Shown: positions 35,972 to 45,269, counted from the stretch's first letter. The stretch: DNA of 64,000 nt from JAYPEY01 sp964519245 (GCA_964519245.1 CAZFLK010000006.1:1-64000), one strand, 5' to 3'. Notes: generated by a model from the letters alone, not told the origin. Numbers and translations: made by a program.

Positions 35972-36146
35972 GACGCTGGACGGTAACCGTTTGCCGCAGC
36001 GCCGCCAATGCCGATTCTGCGCCTTTCCAAGCGACAGCGCACGCCCGCCGACCCAATCATGAAGCGATCCAGCCTCGGAAATCGCCCGCCTTCGAGTCGA
36101 TCCGTCGGCGCTTGCCCCGCTCCCCAAAAATCCCGAAACTCCCCGC

Positions 36147-36500
36147 ATGTCGCGAATCAAGATTGCCCTGGAAGCCGACCTCGTCGACGGAGAAAGCCGC
36201 GCGTTCAGCTTCCAGCGGAACGACCAGCGGATTGACGCCTTTCTCATCCGCTACGAAGGGAGTTTCCATGCCTACGCGAATGTCTGCCGACACCTGCCTG
36301 TTTCGCTCGACTACGAGGACGGCCAGTTCTTCAACCGGGAGAAGAACTTTGTCGTCTGCCGCACCCATGGAGCGCTTTATCACCCTGCGAATGGTCAATG
36401 CGTCCAAGGCCCTTGCGGTGGGGAAAGTCTGTTTCCTGTGACGATAATGGTCGAGGACGGCGCTGTCTGGTTGAACGAGGAGGGGGCGACAGCGTTGTAG
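36147..36500 (+). CDS. Small Rieske-type [2Fe-2S] protein
   Basis: The protein has 117 residues with no signal peptide. The cluster ligands are visible as C47-R-H49 and C71-R-T-H74, with 21 residues between the pairs, a wider gap than in minimal ferredoxins. It should be a soluble electron carrier or a component of an oxygenase, but no oxygenase gene is adjacent. It is divergent from the ABC ATPase gene. Confidence 0.8.
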   Translation: MSRIKIALEADLVDGESRAFSFQRNDQRIDAFLIRYEGSFHAYANVCRHLPVSLDYEDGQFFNREKNFVVCRTHGALYHPANGQCVQGPCGGESLFPVTIMVEDGAVWLNEEGATAL

Positions 36501-36596
36501 ACGCGACCGGCGCAGCCTTCGCGGATTGGCGGCGCATCCCGCGGCGCGACCCACGTCTCGCCCTTCAAGGGTTCGCGGCGCAACCGAAGGCAGCGG

Positions 36597-38606
36597 CTAA
36601 GATGCGACCGGGGCATCCGGTTCGGGCAGGGAAGCGGTCTTCTCCGCATCGCCGAAACTCTTCCACATGTGCGGCGGCAGGGCGCAGACGCCGATGATCG
36701 CCATCTGACTGATGATGAAGGCCATCAGCCAGAACATCGCCTTGTCCATGAACCCGTAGGAATGGAGGCCGACGCCCAGCATGTTGACGCCGAACCAGGA
36801 GAAGGCCGTGACCACATTGCCAAAGACCGCCATGCCCATCAGGCCGCGTTCCTTGATCATGCCGCCCCATCGCGCATGCAGCACGATCGCGCACCACAAC
36901 ACGATCATGAGCGCGCCATTCTCCTTGGGATCCCAGCCCCAGAAACGACCCCACGACTGGTCGGCCCAGATGCCGCCCAGAATGGTTCCCACGAAACTGA
37001 ACAAGGTGGCGAAGCAAATAATGCCGTAAACCATGCGTTTGAGCGCCATGGCGGTGTCCTTGTCGAGCCCCGTGGTAAAAAAGCCGCGCAGGATGTACAC
37101 GATCGCCAGGAACCCCGCGACGAACATCGCCGAGTAACCGATGGTGATGACGACGACATGTGTCGCAAGCCAGAAGTTCGTGTCGAGCACGGCCTGCATC
37201 ATCTGCATGGTGTCGCCGCTGAGCGAGAGATGGTGGGCGATGATCAAGGTTGAGAAGCCCACCACCGACGCCACCACCGTGCCGATGCCGTCCTTGAAGA
37301 TGCGCTCCAGGATCAGGCACAGGATCACCGCGCCCCAGCCCACGAAGACCGCCGAGGAATAAAGATTGGTCACCGGGGGGCGATCCTCCAACACCATACG
37401 GAAAATGAGACCGGCGCTGTGCACGACCAACGCCAACGCCAGCATCCAGAAACCGGCCTGCCGCACCCAGGGCGTGAAATTCAACCAGTAAAAAACGCCC
37501 AGCAACAGCGCCACGACATACACCACCATGCTCTTGTAAAAGGGCTCATAGGTGTTGAAGAAAAACTCGGTGCGACCCTTCTCCTGCGCTTCGACATAAC
37601 CCTGGCCACTGAGCCAATTCCGGTAGTTGGCCACCTCCTGATTGAAGGTCGCCGGATCGCCGCCCCGAAAGGCCTCGCCGATCTTTGCGTAGGCCAGGGC
37701 CGCCGGATGCACCTCGCCCGCCCGCATGGATTCCATCAGCGACGTCCCGATCTTGGTCCATTCCTCCGTCGTGCCCTCGGCTCCGCTCGGCGGCATGGCG
37801 AGAATGTGCGCCAGCCGATCCAGATTCTGGTAGCGGTTGAAGAACATCGAAAGCAACCGGAGATCCTGCTGCTGCTGCGGCGACAGGTCCGTCATGTTCT
37901 GCGACATGGCCATCGCCGCGGGAATGGTTTCGTTGTAGGTGTTCAACTCCTGCACGAAGTCCGGCGAATCCGGCGGCCGCAGACTCGCCTTCAACGCCAG
38001 ATACATTCCCAGCGAGCTGTGAAGCGCCCAGAACTGCTTGTCCAATGGCGTGCGCAATTGATCTTCAATCTCGCCGATGCGCGCGGCCTGCTGGCGCAGC
38101 GTGACGAAGTTCTTGGGCTCACTGCTGACCTGCCCCGAGTGGGGGGCCGTCTGCTCGTTGGTCTCCCGGGTGATCTCATTGTAGGAAAAATATTTTCGCT
38201 CCTTGCCCTTGGCGTCCTTCATTCCGTCCAGGCCCAACTCGCTCTTCACCTCGGGATGATGCACCAGAAACAGCGGCCGGTCGTCGGACGCCTCCTGCTT
38301 GAAGACGACTTCCATGAGCCATTGTGTCGCCTCGATCTTCTTCTTCTCGTCGTTCTCCTCATAACGAAGACCGCTCTTGCCGCGGATCATGAGAAGGCTG
38401 TTGCGGCCGACCGACTGCAAGGGCTGGATGCGCCCGTTGAGCAACACCGGCAAGGAGCCGAACTCCTTCACTTCGAAACCGTCAATCGGCTTCACCGGAC
38501 GGAACAACCCGCCCAACAACCAAAGGAGAAACAGTCCGACCACAATGCCGGCGGGCGACTTGTGGAGTGGTTTGAGCGGAGCGGACTTGGCTTCTTGCTT
38601 GTTCAT
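36597..38606 (-). CDS. ccsA: Cytochrome c biogenesis protein CcsA-like, long form
   Basis: The protein has 669 residues, about twice the usual CcsA. Residues ~20-40 form a first membrane helix, followed by ~320 soluble residues with little recognisable homology. The C-terminal ~280 residues form the multi-helix CcsA domain. It contains the tryptophan-rich heme-handling loop WGRFWGWDPKE at about 550-562 and conserved histidines (AHHLSLSG, THVVVI, LHARWG). With ResB it moves heme outward and attaches it to CXXCH motifs (system II). Its ATG overlaps the resB stop by four bases. Likely clients include the cytochromes at 2729-8842. Confidence 0.87.
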   Translation of the reverse strand: MNKQEAKSAPLKPLHKSPAGIVVGLFLLWLLGGLFRPVKPIDGFEVKEFGSLPVLLNGRIQPLQSVGRNSLLMIRGKSGLRYEENDEKKKIEATQWLMEVVFKQEASDDRPLFLVHHPEVKSELGLDGMKDAKGKERKYFSYNEITRETNEQTAPHSGQVSSEPKNFVTLRQQAARIGEIEDQLRTPLDKQFWALHSSLGMYLALKASLRPPDSPDFVQELNTYNETIPAAMAMSQNMTDLSPQQQQDLRLLSMFFNRYQNLDRLAHILAMPPSGAEGTTEEWTKIGTSLMESMRAGEVHPAALAYAKIGEAFRGGDPATFNQEVANYRNWLSGQGYVEAQEKGRTEFFFNTYEPFYKSMVVYVVALLLGVFYWLNFTPWVRQAGFWMLALALVVHSAGLIFRMVLEDRPPVTNLYSSAVFVGWGAVILCLILERIFKDGIGTVVASVVGFSTLIIAHHLSLSGDTMQMMQAVLDTNFWLATHVVVITIGYSAMFVAGFLAIVYILRGFFTTGLDKDTAMALKRMVYGIICFATLFSFVGTILGGIWADQSWGRFWGWDPKENGALMIVLWCAIVLHARWGGMIKERGLMGMAVFGNVVTAFSWFGVNMLGVGLHSYGFMDKAMFWLMAFIISQMAIIGVCALPPHMWKSFGDAEKTASLPEPDAPVAS

Positions 38607-40021
38607 GACGGGCTTTCTCCTGCGGCGGCGCGAGGGATGGCGGCAGGCTCGCGTTCCTTGACCGGTTTCTTGGCCAGCGACTTCGCGGCGCGACGACGCC
38701 CCTGCCCTGAGTTCTTGTTGTCCTTCTTCGGGTTGGCCGGACTGTCGCCGCCGGTATCCTGCTTGCGGCGGCGCTTGCCAAACCGACCCAGGCTCAACAG
38801 AAACTGCACCAGCAATCCGACGCCCACAATCGTGCAGGACACGTAGGGGACCCAGTCCGCCGGGTTGCGCACGACCTGAAGGATCGTCACGCGATCGCCA
38901 GGTTCAAAGCTGCTCTGGTAATACGTTTCACCGCCGTAACGGAGCGGCTCGTTCATCTTGATGAGAATGTTCTTACGCTCCTCGCCGGTCTCATGATTCA
39001 CGAGATGCACCGTGCTGGAGAAGTTCTTCGCGATCTCGGTGCCCTGATACTTGTCGTGGGCAAATTCGACCAATTCAATGGTGTAAGACTTGTACTGGCG
39101 AACGGACCGCATGGCGATTTCGTAGGTCTTGCCTTCATGTTCGAAGGACTGCGGCGCGTCGAGATTCGCGTAGCGGTTTCCAACCACCCGGTTGGCGAAC
39201 GCGGCCATGGCGTCGTCCGCGGCCCAATTGGTGACGAGCCATTCGCCCTTGGATTCGCCGCCCGCCCTGACCTCGACCAGGGCGGCGGGGATGTTGCGAT
39301 CGTCCATCTTCGCGGTCGCACGCTTCTTGACCACGGTCAGGCGTTGCCCCACGCCATTGGGGGCCGTCATCTTGTCCTCGACCAGTTCCCGGAGCTTGTC
39401 CGGCGCCATTGCGCCCTTCTCGTCCTGGACCCGCGCATAGTAAAGCAACTCGGGATCGGTGTTCTTGAAGTACTTTTTGACGCTGATGGTGAAGGCCGTT
39501 CCCGGCAGGGGAATCTCGGACTTGTTGGCGACCATGCCCTCCGGAATCGAATGAATGGAATCCTGCTCCACCCCCTTCTCAATCAGGACAAGTTCGTTGT
39601 CGAGGTGACTGTTGCTGTAGTTCTTGCTGCCGCCTTCCTCGATTCGCATGCTGCCTTCCACCTGGAAAACCTCGGTCACGAACTGCCCCAGCAACAGCAT
39701 GATGATGCCAATGTGGGTCAGGAAGATGCCGGACTTCTGCCAGGTGAACTTGAAACGCTTGAAATGCGCGGCAATAAGATTGGCAAACAAGACCCAGCCA
39801 ATCAGGTAACCGCCCGGGAAGATGTATTTCAAGGACGGCCAGGAGGCATGCAGGTCGCTGAGGGGGCGAACCAGTACATACTGCCGGAAATACTCCGTCT
39901 GCACGTCGTATAGACCGACGTTGACCTGCGCGAGCGTCCCGATGAACACCAGCACGAATCCGCAGACCAGACAGATCACCGTCAGTTTCAGCGACGTGAG
40001 GAAATCGATGAGTTGCTTCAT
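38603..40021 (-). CDS. resB: ResB / Ccs1-family cytochrome c biogenesis protein
   Basis: The protein has 472 residues. There are three N-terminal helices (~12-34, ~70-90, ~97-117), a large outer domain and a final helix near 410-432, with a basic cytoplasmic tail to the end. This is the ResB layout; the N-terminal SLKLTVICLV segment is typical. It partners CcsA in system II cytochrome c maturation and is translationally coupled to it (38603-38606 overlap). It starts six bases after the stop of the duplicated-domain lipoprotein, so the three genes form one operon. Confidence 0.87.
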   Translation of the reverse strand: MKQLIDFLTSLKLTVICLVCGFVLVFIGTLAQVNVGLYDVQTEYFRQYVLVRPLSDLHASWPSLKYIFPGGYLIGWVLFANLIAAHFKRFKFTWQKSGIFLTHIGIIMLLLGQFVTEVFQVEGSMRIEEGGSKNYSNSHLDNELVLIEKGVEQDSIHSIPEGMVANKSEIPLPGTAFTISVKKYFKNTDPELLYYARVQDEKGAMAPDKLRELVEDKMTAPNGVGQRLTVVKKRATAKMDDRNIPAALVEVRAGGESKGEWLVTNWAADDAMAAFANRVVGNRYANLDAPQSFEHEGKTYEIAMRSVRQYKSYTIELVEFAHDKYQGTEIAKNFSSTVHLVNHETGEERKNILIKMNEPLRYGGETYYQSSFEPGDRVTILQVVRNPADWVPYVSCTIVGVGLLVQFLLSLGRFGKRRRKQDTGGDSPANPKKDNKNSGQGRRRAAKSLAKKPVKEREPAAIPRAAAGESPS

Positions 40022-40027
40022 GTCTCG

Positions 40028-41149
40028 TTATTGCGCCGACTTTGCGAACTGGATGAGATTCTCTTCCTGTTGGCCGACCAGATCGCGATCGCCGCTCATC
40101 TTGAAGAACCACATGTGTCCGTCCTTGTTGACCATGATCGTGATGAGCCGTCGGGTGGCCGGGTCACGTTCGCCCTCCTGGACGCCGCTGGTGTCCACCA
40201 AGGTGGCGTCGACACCATCCCATTCCAACTTCCTCGAATAGCGCCCGACCTGATCCGGTTGGATCGGGCCCAGGCCAACCTGGCCCCGCCACCGGTCGAT
40301 GTTGCCGTGCAGCGTGCCCACCGTCCCCGGAAACTTGGTGACGGCAATCTCCGCGGAAGCGGATTCGTCGCCGCTGACATTGAACGTCGCAATGCGCATG
40401 GAACTGCCGGCCGCCGGCGACCAACCCTCGGGAATCTCCCAATCCGGCTGGGCCTGGCTGGGGGCGGCCGGCGCGGAGGAACCGCCGCCGTGCGGCGATC
40501 CCATTCCCGACATCATCGGCAGCGTCATGGCCGGGATTTCCGGCTCCCGGATGGAAATCGATTCCAGAAACTCCTGAAAGACCTGTTTCTGTTCACCCAC
40601 CGTTTCGGCAACCCCCATCATTTTGAAAAACCAGACGGTGGCGGGTTTGGTCAGGGTCGCCGCCAGTATTCGCTGATGATGTTCCCCGTGGATGACTGCC
40701 TCCTCGCTGGTCATGTCGAACATCCGACCCTCATACTCTCCGATGGAGACCTCCTCCGCCTCCTTGTCGAGCTCCTCCGCGGCCAACGGGTCAAGCCCCA
40801 CCTGGCCCCGCCAGCGGTTGACGTTCTCCAACTCGCCGCCGCGCATCGCCGGAAGCGGGGTGATGGAGACGTCCACGTCATGGCCGTGCAGCCCCTTGAT
40901 CACAAAGGACGCATAGCGCATCGAACTGCTCGAAGCGGTCTCCAGCCACCCCCCGGGCGCCGCCCAGGAAACAACCGGCGCGGTCGGCGAGGTCGCAGTG
41001 TAGGTTTCCGTCGGAATGCGGTAACTCTGGATGCCTTCCTCCTTGCACCCGACGCCGAGGGAGGCAATTGCCACGGTTCCAACCGCTGAAACGCGGCGAA
41101 TCACCTGCTTGGAGATGAAAAACGACAGGATGTTGGACGGATTTTGCAT
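40028..41149 (-). CDS. Unknown lipoprotein with two tandem copies of one domain
   Basis: From the ATG at 41149 the protein has 373 residues; the frame extends to 41284, but this start sits directly before the signal peptide. The lipobox cysteine is in SLGVGCKEE. Two copies of a ~140-residue domain follow. Each has a start like P-x-GW...SSMR-x-A, a central RWRGQVGL-x-P and an end like WFFKM...VG-x-Q. A Pro/Gly/Ala/Ser-rich linker joins them. No family is recognised. It is six bases upstream of resB and in the same operon, so a role in cytochrome c maturation, heme supply or the electron transport chain is inferred. Confidence 0.72.
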   Translation of the reverse strand: MQNPSNILSFFISKQVIRRVSAVGTVAIASLGVGCKEEGIQSYRIPTETYTATSPTAPVVSWAAPGGWLETASSSSMRYASFVIKGLHGHDVDVSITPLPAMRGGELENVNRWRGQVGLDPLAAEELDKEAEEVSIGEYEGRMFDMTSEEAVIHGEHHQRILAATLTKPATVWFFKMMGVAETVGEQKQVFQEFLESISIREPEIPAMTLPMMSGMGSPHGGGSSAPAAPSQAQPDWEIPEGWSPAAGSSMRIATFNVSGDESASAEIAVTKFPGTVGTLHGNIDRWRGQVGLGPIQPDQVGRYSRKLEWDGVDATLVDTSGVQEGERDPATRRLITIMVNKDGHMWFFKMSGDRDLVGQQEENLIQFAKSAQ

Positions 41150-41260
41150 TGAGGAGTGACCGCTTTGGACAAGACCGATCCCATCCTTATTCAAAATCCG
41201 CAAGAGAGGGAAGGCGGTAATTTCGGGGGAAATCGGGTCTTGCGCGGGATTGATGAAGAC

Positions 41261-41282
41261 GAACGTTGAACGTTCAACGTTC
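41261..41282. repeat. Perfect 22-bp palindrome built from GTTCAAC units
   Basis: The 22 bases read identically on both strands. A further diverged half-unit follows to 41292, and a related gttcaacgtggag lies near 41345-41357. It sits in the 234 bp gap between rho and the duplicated-domain lipoprotein, both read on the minus strand. It may be a protein binding site, a repeat family member or part of the rho 3' end. There is no U-run beside it. Confidence 0.75.
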
Positions 41283-41383
41283 AACGCTGAACAATAAACT
41301 GCGATTGACGCGCAGGGCGCGGGGAATGTTTCGGTGGACGTCCAAGGTTCAACGTGGAGCCTTTGTCATTCGGCTTTCCCGCT

Positions 41384-42856
41384 TCACCCCAGATCCAGCG
41401 ACAGCAGGAATTCCACATTGTTGCCCGTGTTCCTGAGCTTGCTGAGCAGCAGTTCCATGGCTTCAACCGGCGGGACGCCGGTGAGCGCGCGCCTCAACAG
41501 CACGACCTTGTCGAGCTCCTGCGGGTGATACAGCAACTCCTCTTTCCGGGTGCCGGAGAGACCGACATTGATTGAGGGGAAGATGCGCCGCTCGACCAGG
41601 TGACGGTCCAGATGGACCTCCATGTTGCCCGTGCCTTTGAACTCTTCAAAAATCACCTCATCCATGCGGGAGCCGGTGTCGATCAGCGCGGTCGCCATGA
41701 TCGTCAACGAGCCGCCCTCTTCAATGTTGCGCGCCGCGCCGAAGAAGCGCTTGGGCTTGTGCAGGGCATTGGCGTCGACGCCGCCGGAGAGAATCTTGCC
41801 CGAATGGGGCTGAATCGTGTTGTATGCGCGCGCAAGACGAGTAATGGAGTCGAGCAGGATGACCACATCCTTCTTGTGCTCGACCATGCGGCGCGCCTTC
41901 TCGATCACCATTTCCGCGACCTGAACGTGGCGTTCCGGCGGTTCGTCAAAGGTGGAGCTGATCACCTCCGCGGGACGACAGGAACGCACCATGTCGGTCA
42001 CCTCCTCCGGCCGCTCATCGATCAGCAGAATGAAAAGATAGGCTTCCTTGTTGTTCTTGAGAATCGCGTTGGCGAGCTTCTGCATCAACACGGTCTTGCC
42101 CGTGCGCGGCGGCGCGACGATCAACCCGCGCGTCCCCTTGCCGATCGGGCAGACGAGATCCAGAACCCGGGTGGAAAACTCCTTCGAATCCGTCTCCAGG
42201 ATGAAGCGATCGTCGGGAAACAGCGGCGTGAGATTGTCAAAATGGGTCTTGTCCTTGGCGACCTCGGGATTCTCGTGACCCACCGCCTCAACCTTCAGCA
42301 ACGCAAAAAAGCGCTCCTTCTCCTTGGGCGGACGAATCTGACCGGTGATGGTGTCCCCGGTCTGCAGGTCAAAACGGCGGATCTGCGAGGGCGACACGTA
42401 GATGTCTTCCGGACAGGGCAGGTAACTGAAACTCTGGGAACGAAGGAAACCAAACCCTTCCGGCAGCACTTCCAAAACGCCTTCCGCGTAGAGCCGTCCG
42501 CTCTGCTCCGCGTTCTTCTGCAGGATGTGGAAGATCACCTCATGCTTGCGCATGGTGCCGAAATTCTCCACGCCGATTTCCTTGGCCATGGTGTTGAGGT
42601 CGCCGATCGACATCTCCTGCAACTGGGCGATGTTGATCTTGGCGCCTTCTCCGTCCGCGGCCGCGGCGGCCTCCAACTCTTCCGCTTCGAGCTCCGGATC
42701 ATCCACCGGGAGGTCGGCCGGATCGATGCCGGACGGTCCGATGCGACCGCGGCCGCCGGCGTTGGCCTCGGCCGGACTTTTCGCCTTCTTCGGTTTGCTG
42801 GTTCGGGGCTTTCTGGGTCTGGGCATGGGATAATCAGGTTGAAAAAAATCGGACAT
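41384..42856 (-). CDS. rho: Transcription termination factor Rho
   Basis: The protein has 490 residues. An N-terminal ~75-residue basic then acidic extension is followed by the Rho N-terminal helical domain (QLQEMSIGDLNTMAKEIG) and the cold-shock-like RNA-binding domain (EGFGFLRSQSFSYLP). The RecA-type motor has Walker A PPRTGKT near 250-256 and the LLDSITRLARAYN and GGSLTIMATALIDTGS motifs. It is an RNA-dependent helicase ending transcription. The start at 42856 could instead be an ATG at 42826. Rho often attenuates itself through its leader; the leader here contains a hairpin at 42898-42921. Confidence 0.96.
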   Translation of the reverse strand: MSDFFQPDYPMPRPRKPRTSKPKKAKSPAEANAGGRGRIGPSGIDPADLPVDDPELEAEELEAAAAADGEGAKINIAQLQEMSIGDLNTMAKEIGVENFGTMRKHEVIFHILQKNAEQSGRLYAEGVLEVLPEGFGFLRSQSFSYLPCPEDIYVSPSQIRRFDLQTGDTITGQIRPPKEKERFFALLKVEAVGHENPEVAKDKTHFDNLTPLFPDDRFILETDSKEFSTRVLDLVCPIGKGTRGLIVAPPRTGKTVLMQKLANAILKNNKEAYLFILLIDERPEEVTDMVRSCRPAEVISSTFDEPPERHVQVAEMVIEKARRMVEHKKDVVILLDSITRLARAYNTIQPHSGKILSGGVDANALHKPKRFFGAARNIEEGGSLTIMATALIDTGSRMDEVIFEEFKGTGNMEVHLDRHLVERRIFPSINVGLSGTRKEELLYHPQELDKVVLLRRALTGVPPVEAMELLLSKLRNTGNNVEFLLSLDLG

Positions 42857-42897
42857 CTGACTGTCAATCAGCCGGGAATAACGAATTCTGGGGCTGG

Positions 42898-42921
42898 CGA
42901 ATTCGACAAAGCTCGAATTCG
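42898..42921 (-). promoter_or_regulatory. Hairpin in the rho leader
   Basis: Arms cgaattcga (42898-42906) and tcgaattcg (42913-42921) pair over nine bases around a six-base loop, 42 bp before the rho start. A U-tract is not present, so it is not an ordinary terminator of glyA. It may belong to a rho autoregulatory leader or to the glyA 3' end. Confidence 0.5.
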
Positions 42922-42973
42922 TGAACAGCTGTTTGCTGTGGCTGGGGGATAACCGCTGGCGACTGGGCCAGTC

Positions 42974-44227
42974 TTAATACGGCAATGGGTGCTTCGCCGT
43001 CAGCTCCCGCACACGTTCCCGCACACCTTTTGCGACGTCAAGGCTTTTGACATCATTCAATACTTCTCCGATCAGGTCCGCGATTTCCCGCATTTCCGCC
43101 TCTTTCATGCCGCGCGTCGTCACGGCCGGGGTGCCAATGCGAATGCCGCTGGCCTGGAAGGGGGACCGGGTTTCAAAGGGAATGGTGTTCTTGTTCACGG
43201 TGATGCCGGCCTCATCGAGCGCAATCTGGCATTCCTTGCCGGTGAGGTCGCGCTCGCCGGTGTCCACCAGCATCAGATGGTTGTCCGTGCCGCCGCTGAC
43301 AAGGCGGAACCCCTTCCCGGAAATCGCCTCGGCCAACGCCGCGGCATTCTTGACGATCTGCTTCTGATAGTCAGTGAACCCGGGCTGCAACGCCTCCTGA
43401 AAACAGACAGCCTTGGCGGCAATGATGTGCATGAGCGGCCCGCCCTGAATGCCCGGGAAAACCTGGGAATTGATCGCCTTCGCGTATTTCTCACCGCAGA
43501 GGATCAGACCGCCTCGAGGGCCGCGCAACGTCTTGTGCGTGGTCGTCGTGACAAAGTCGGCGTGACCGATCGGGCTCGGGTGAACGCCCGCGGCGACCAG
43601 CCCGGCAATGTGGGCAATGTCCGCCAGCAGATAGGCGTCGACCTCGCGGGCAATCTGCCCCATCCGTTCAAAATCAATGACTCTCGGATAGGCGCTGGCC
43701 CCCACGGTGATCATGGCCGGCCGATGTTCGCGCGCCATCTCCGCCAATTGATCGTAGTCGATCCGCTCGTCCTCCTTGCGAACCCCGTAGTGGACAACGT
43801 CAAAGAATTTCCCGGAAAAATTCGCGGCATTGCCGTGGGTGAGGTGGCCGCCGTGACTGAGATCCATGGTCAGGATCTTGTCTCCCGGCTTGAGCACGGA
43901 AAAGTAGACGCCCATGTTCGCGCCGCTGCCGGAATGCGGCTGCACGTTCGCGTGCTCCGCGCCGAAAAGCTGCTTGGCGCGGTCGATCGCAAGATCCTCC
44001 ACGTCGTCGACAAACTCACAACCGCCATACCAGCGCTTGGCCGGATATCCCTCCGCATACTTGTTGGTCAGACAGGATCCGGCCGCCTCGAGGACGGCCG
44101 GGCTGACGAAATTCTCACTCGCGATCAACTCGATGTTCTCGTTCTGACGCCTCCGCTCCGCCTCAATCGCCGCCGCGACTTGGGGATCAATCTCCTGAAC
44201 TGACTTGGCCAACTGACTTTCGCTCAT
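42974..44227 (-). CDS. glyA: Serine hydroxymethyltransferase
   Basis: The protein has 417 residues, full length for bacterial SHMT. The PLP lysine is K232 in TTTTHKTLRGPRGG, and the conserved NIELIASENF lies near 31-40. It interconverts serine and glycine while charging tetrahydrofolate with a one-carbon unit. The gene starts seven bases after the phosphatase-RpiB fusion gene ends, so the two are co-transcribed. The order phosphatase, rpiB, glyA matches the ywlE-ywlF-glyA neighbourhood of Bacillus. Confidence 0.97.
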   Translation of the reverse strand: MSESQLAKSVQEIDPQVAAAIEAERRRQNENIELIASENFVSPAVLEAAGSCLTNKYAEGYPAKRWYGGCEFVDDVEDLAIDRAKQLFGAEHANVQPHSGSGANMGVYFSVLKPGDKILTMDLSHGGHLTHGNAANFSGKFFDVVHYGVRKEDERIDYDQLAEMAREHRPAMITVGASAYPRVIDFERMGQIAREVDAYLLADIAHIAGLVAAGVHPSPIGHADFVTTTTHKTLRGPRGGLILCGEKYAKAINSQVFPGIQGGPLMHIIAAKAVCFQEALQPGFTDYQKQIVKNAAALAEAISGKGFRLVSGGTDNHLMLVDTGERDLTGKECQIALDEAGITVNKNTIPFETRSPFQASGIRIGTPAVTTRGMKEAEMREIADLIGEVLNDVKSLDVAKGVRERVRELTAKHPLPY

Positions 44228-44233
44228 ACACTT

Positions 44234-45160
44234 TCAACGTTTGTTTTCAATCTTGCTGATGCGGCGCTGGTGGCGGCCGCCTTCGAAATGGGATTCCAGG
44301 TAGGCGTCGATCATCTTGATCGCCAACCCGGGCGACGTCTTCCGCGCCCCCAGGCACAGGACGTTCGCGTCATTGTGCCGTCGCGCAAGTCTCGCCATTT
44401 CCTCGTCCAGGACCAGCGCGGCGCGGACGCCCGGCTGCTTGTTCGCGGCAATGCTCATGCCGATCCCGCTGCCGCAGACAAGGATGCCCAACTCGTAAAC
44501 GCCATGGGCGACGCTCTCCGCGACCGGTTTCGCATAATCAGGGTAATCCGTCGCCAGATCCGAATCGGGCCCGACGTCCTTAATCCGAATGGGCCGCTTT
44601 TGCAAATGCTCTTTGATCTTCTCCTTCAATTCCCGGCCGGCATGATCGGAGCCCAACGCCACCGAGTCGATGGCCGGGCCGTCGTCCTCATCCGACAACA
44701 CGTCCCAACGGTCCAGATCCCTGACCAGGAAATCAATCGCCTGCTCCACCTGGTCCCGGCAGTGCCGGTGAGTGTCGAGCGTGCCGCCCAATGGATCGCG
44801 GATGTCCCTGTCTTCGGGCGGCAAGGAATCGTCGAACTCGCGCAACAGGAACACCTTGTCCCTGGCCTGGGGGAACTCCTTGTTGGTCCAGTCCACATGC
44901 CGCTTGGTCATGCAGAAAATGTAGTCGGCCGCCTCGATCATTCGGGGCGTCAGCAGGGTGCTCCGATACTCCGAGAGGTCGATTCCGATCTCCTCCATCG
45001 CCTTCACCGTCAACTCGAAGGGCGGTTGCTCGGGAGCCGAATCGAGACCGGAGGCGACCACCCGACACTGACGCCCAGGCCCCAACGCCCGGTTGAAAAA
45101 GGCGGCGGCCATCGGACTGCGGCAAAGGTTGCCCGTGCAAAGAAACAGAAAGGTCTTCAT
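44234..45160 (-). CDS. LMW protein phosphatase (YwlE-like) - ribose-5-phosphate isomerase B fusion
   Basis: The protein has 308 residues. Residues 1-~150 are a low-molecular-weight phosphatase: P-loop CTGNLCRS at 8-15 and the general-acid DP pair at 122-123. Residues ~164-295 are RpiB: GSDHAG at 170-175, DYPDYA at 205-210 and CGSGIGMSIAANK at 229-241 with the catalytic cysteine. RpiB interconverts ribose 5-phosphate and ribulose 5-phosphate. The phosphatase half could act on protein arginine or tyrosine phosphate; the P-loop residue that separates these in YwlE (Thr) and PTPs (Ile) is Leu here. Both active sites look intact. In Bacillus the same two functions are separate neighbours beside glyA. 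Confidence 0.9.
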   Translation of the reverse strand: MKTFLFLCTGNLCRSPMAAAFFNRALGPGRQCRVVASGLDSAPEQPPFELTVKAMEEIGIDLSEYRSTLLTPRMIEAADYIFCMTKRHVDWTNKEFPQARDKVFLLREFDDSLPPEDRDIRDPLGGTLDTHRHCRDQVEQAIDFLVRDLDRWDVLSDEDDGPAIDSVALGSDHAGRELKEKIKEHLQKRPIRIKDVGPDSDLATDYPDYAKPVAESVAHGVYELGILVCGSGIGMSIAANKQPGVRAALVLDEEMARLARRHNDANVLCLGARKTSPGLAIKMIDAYLESHFEGGRHQRRISKIENKR

Positions 45161-45269
45161 CTCAGCGTTCGGAAACCGGTTTGATAGGCCGGTATTTCCC
45201 CGCCGTCAATTGGGAATCGCCGGCGAACCGAGATTGGCGCGACCAGGGCCTCGGAGGCTTGCATCACAG

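Noticed and set aside
35972..36247. Upstream extension of the ABC ATPase frame
   Set aside because: Not similar to ABC ATPases and overlaps the divergent Rieske gene; the GTG at 35971 fits the domain boundary.
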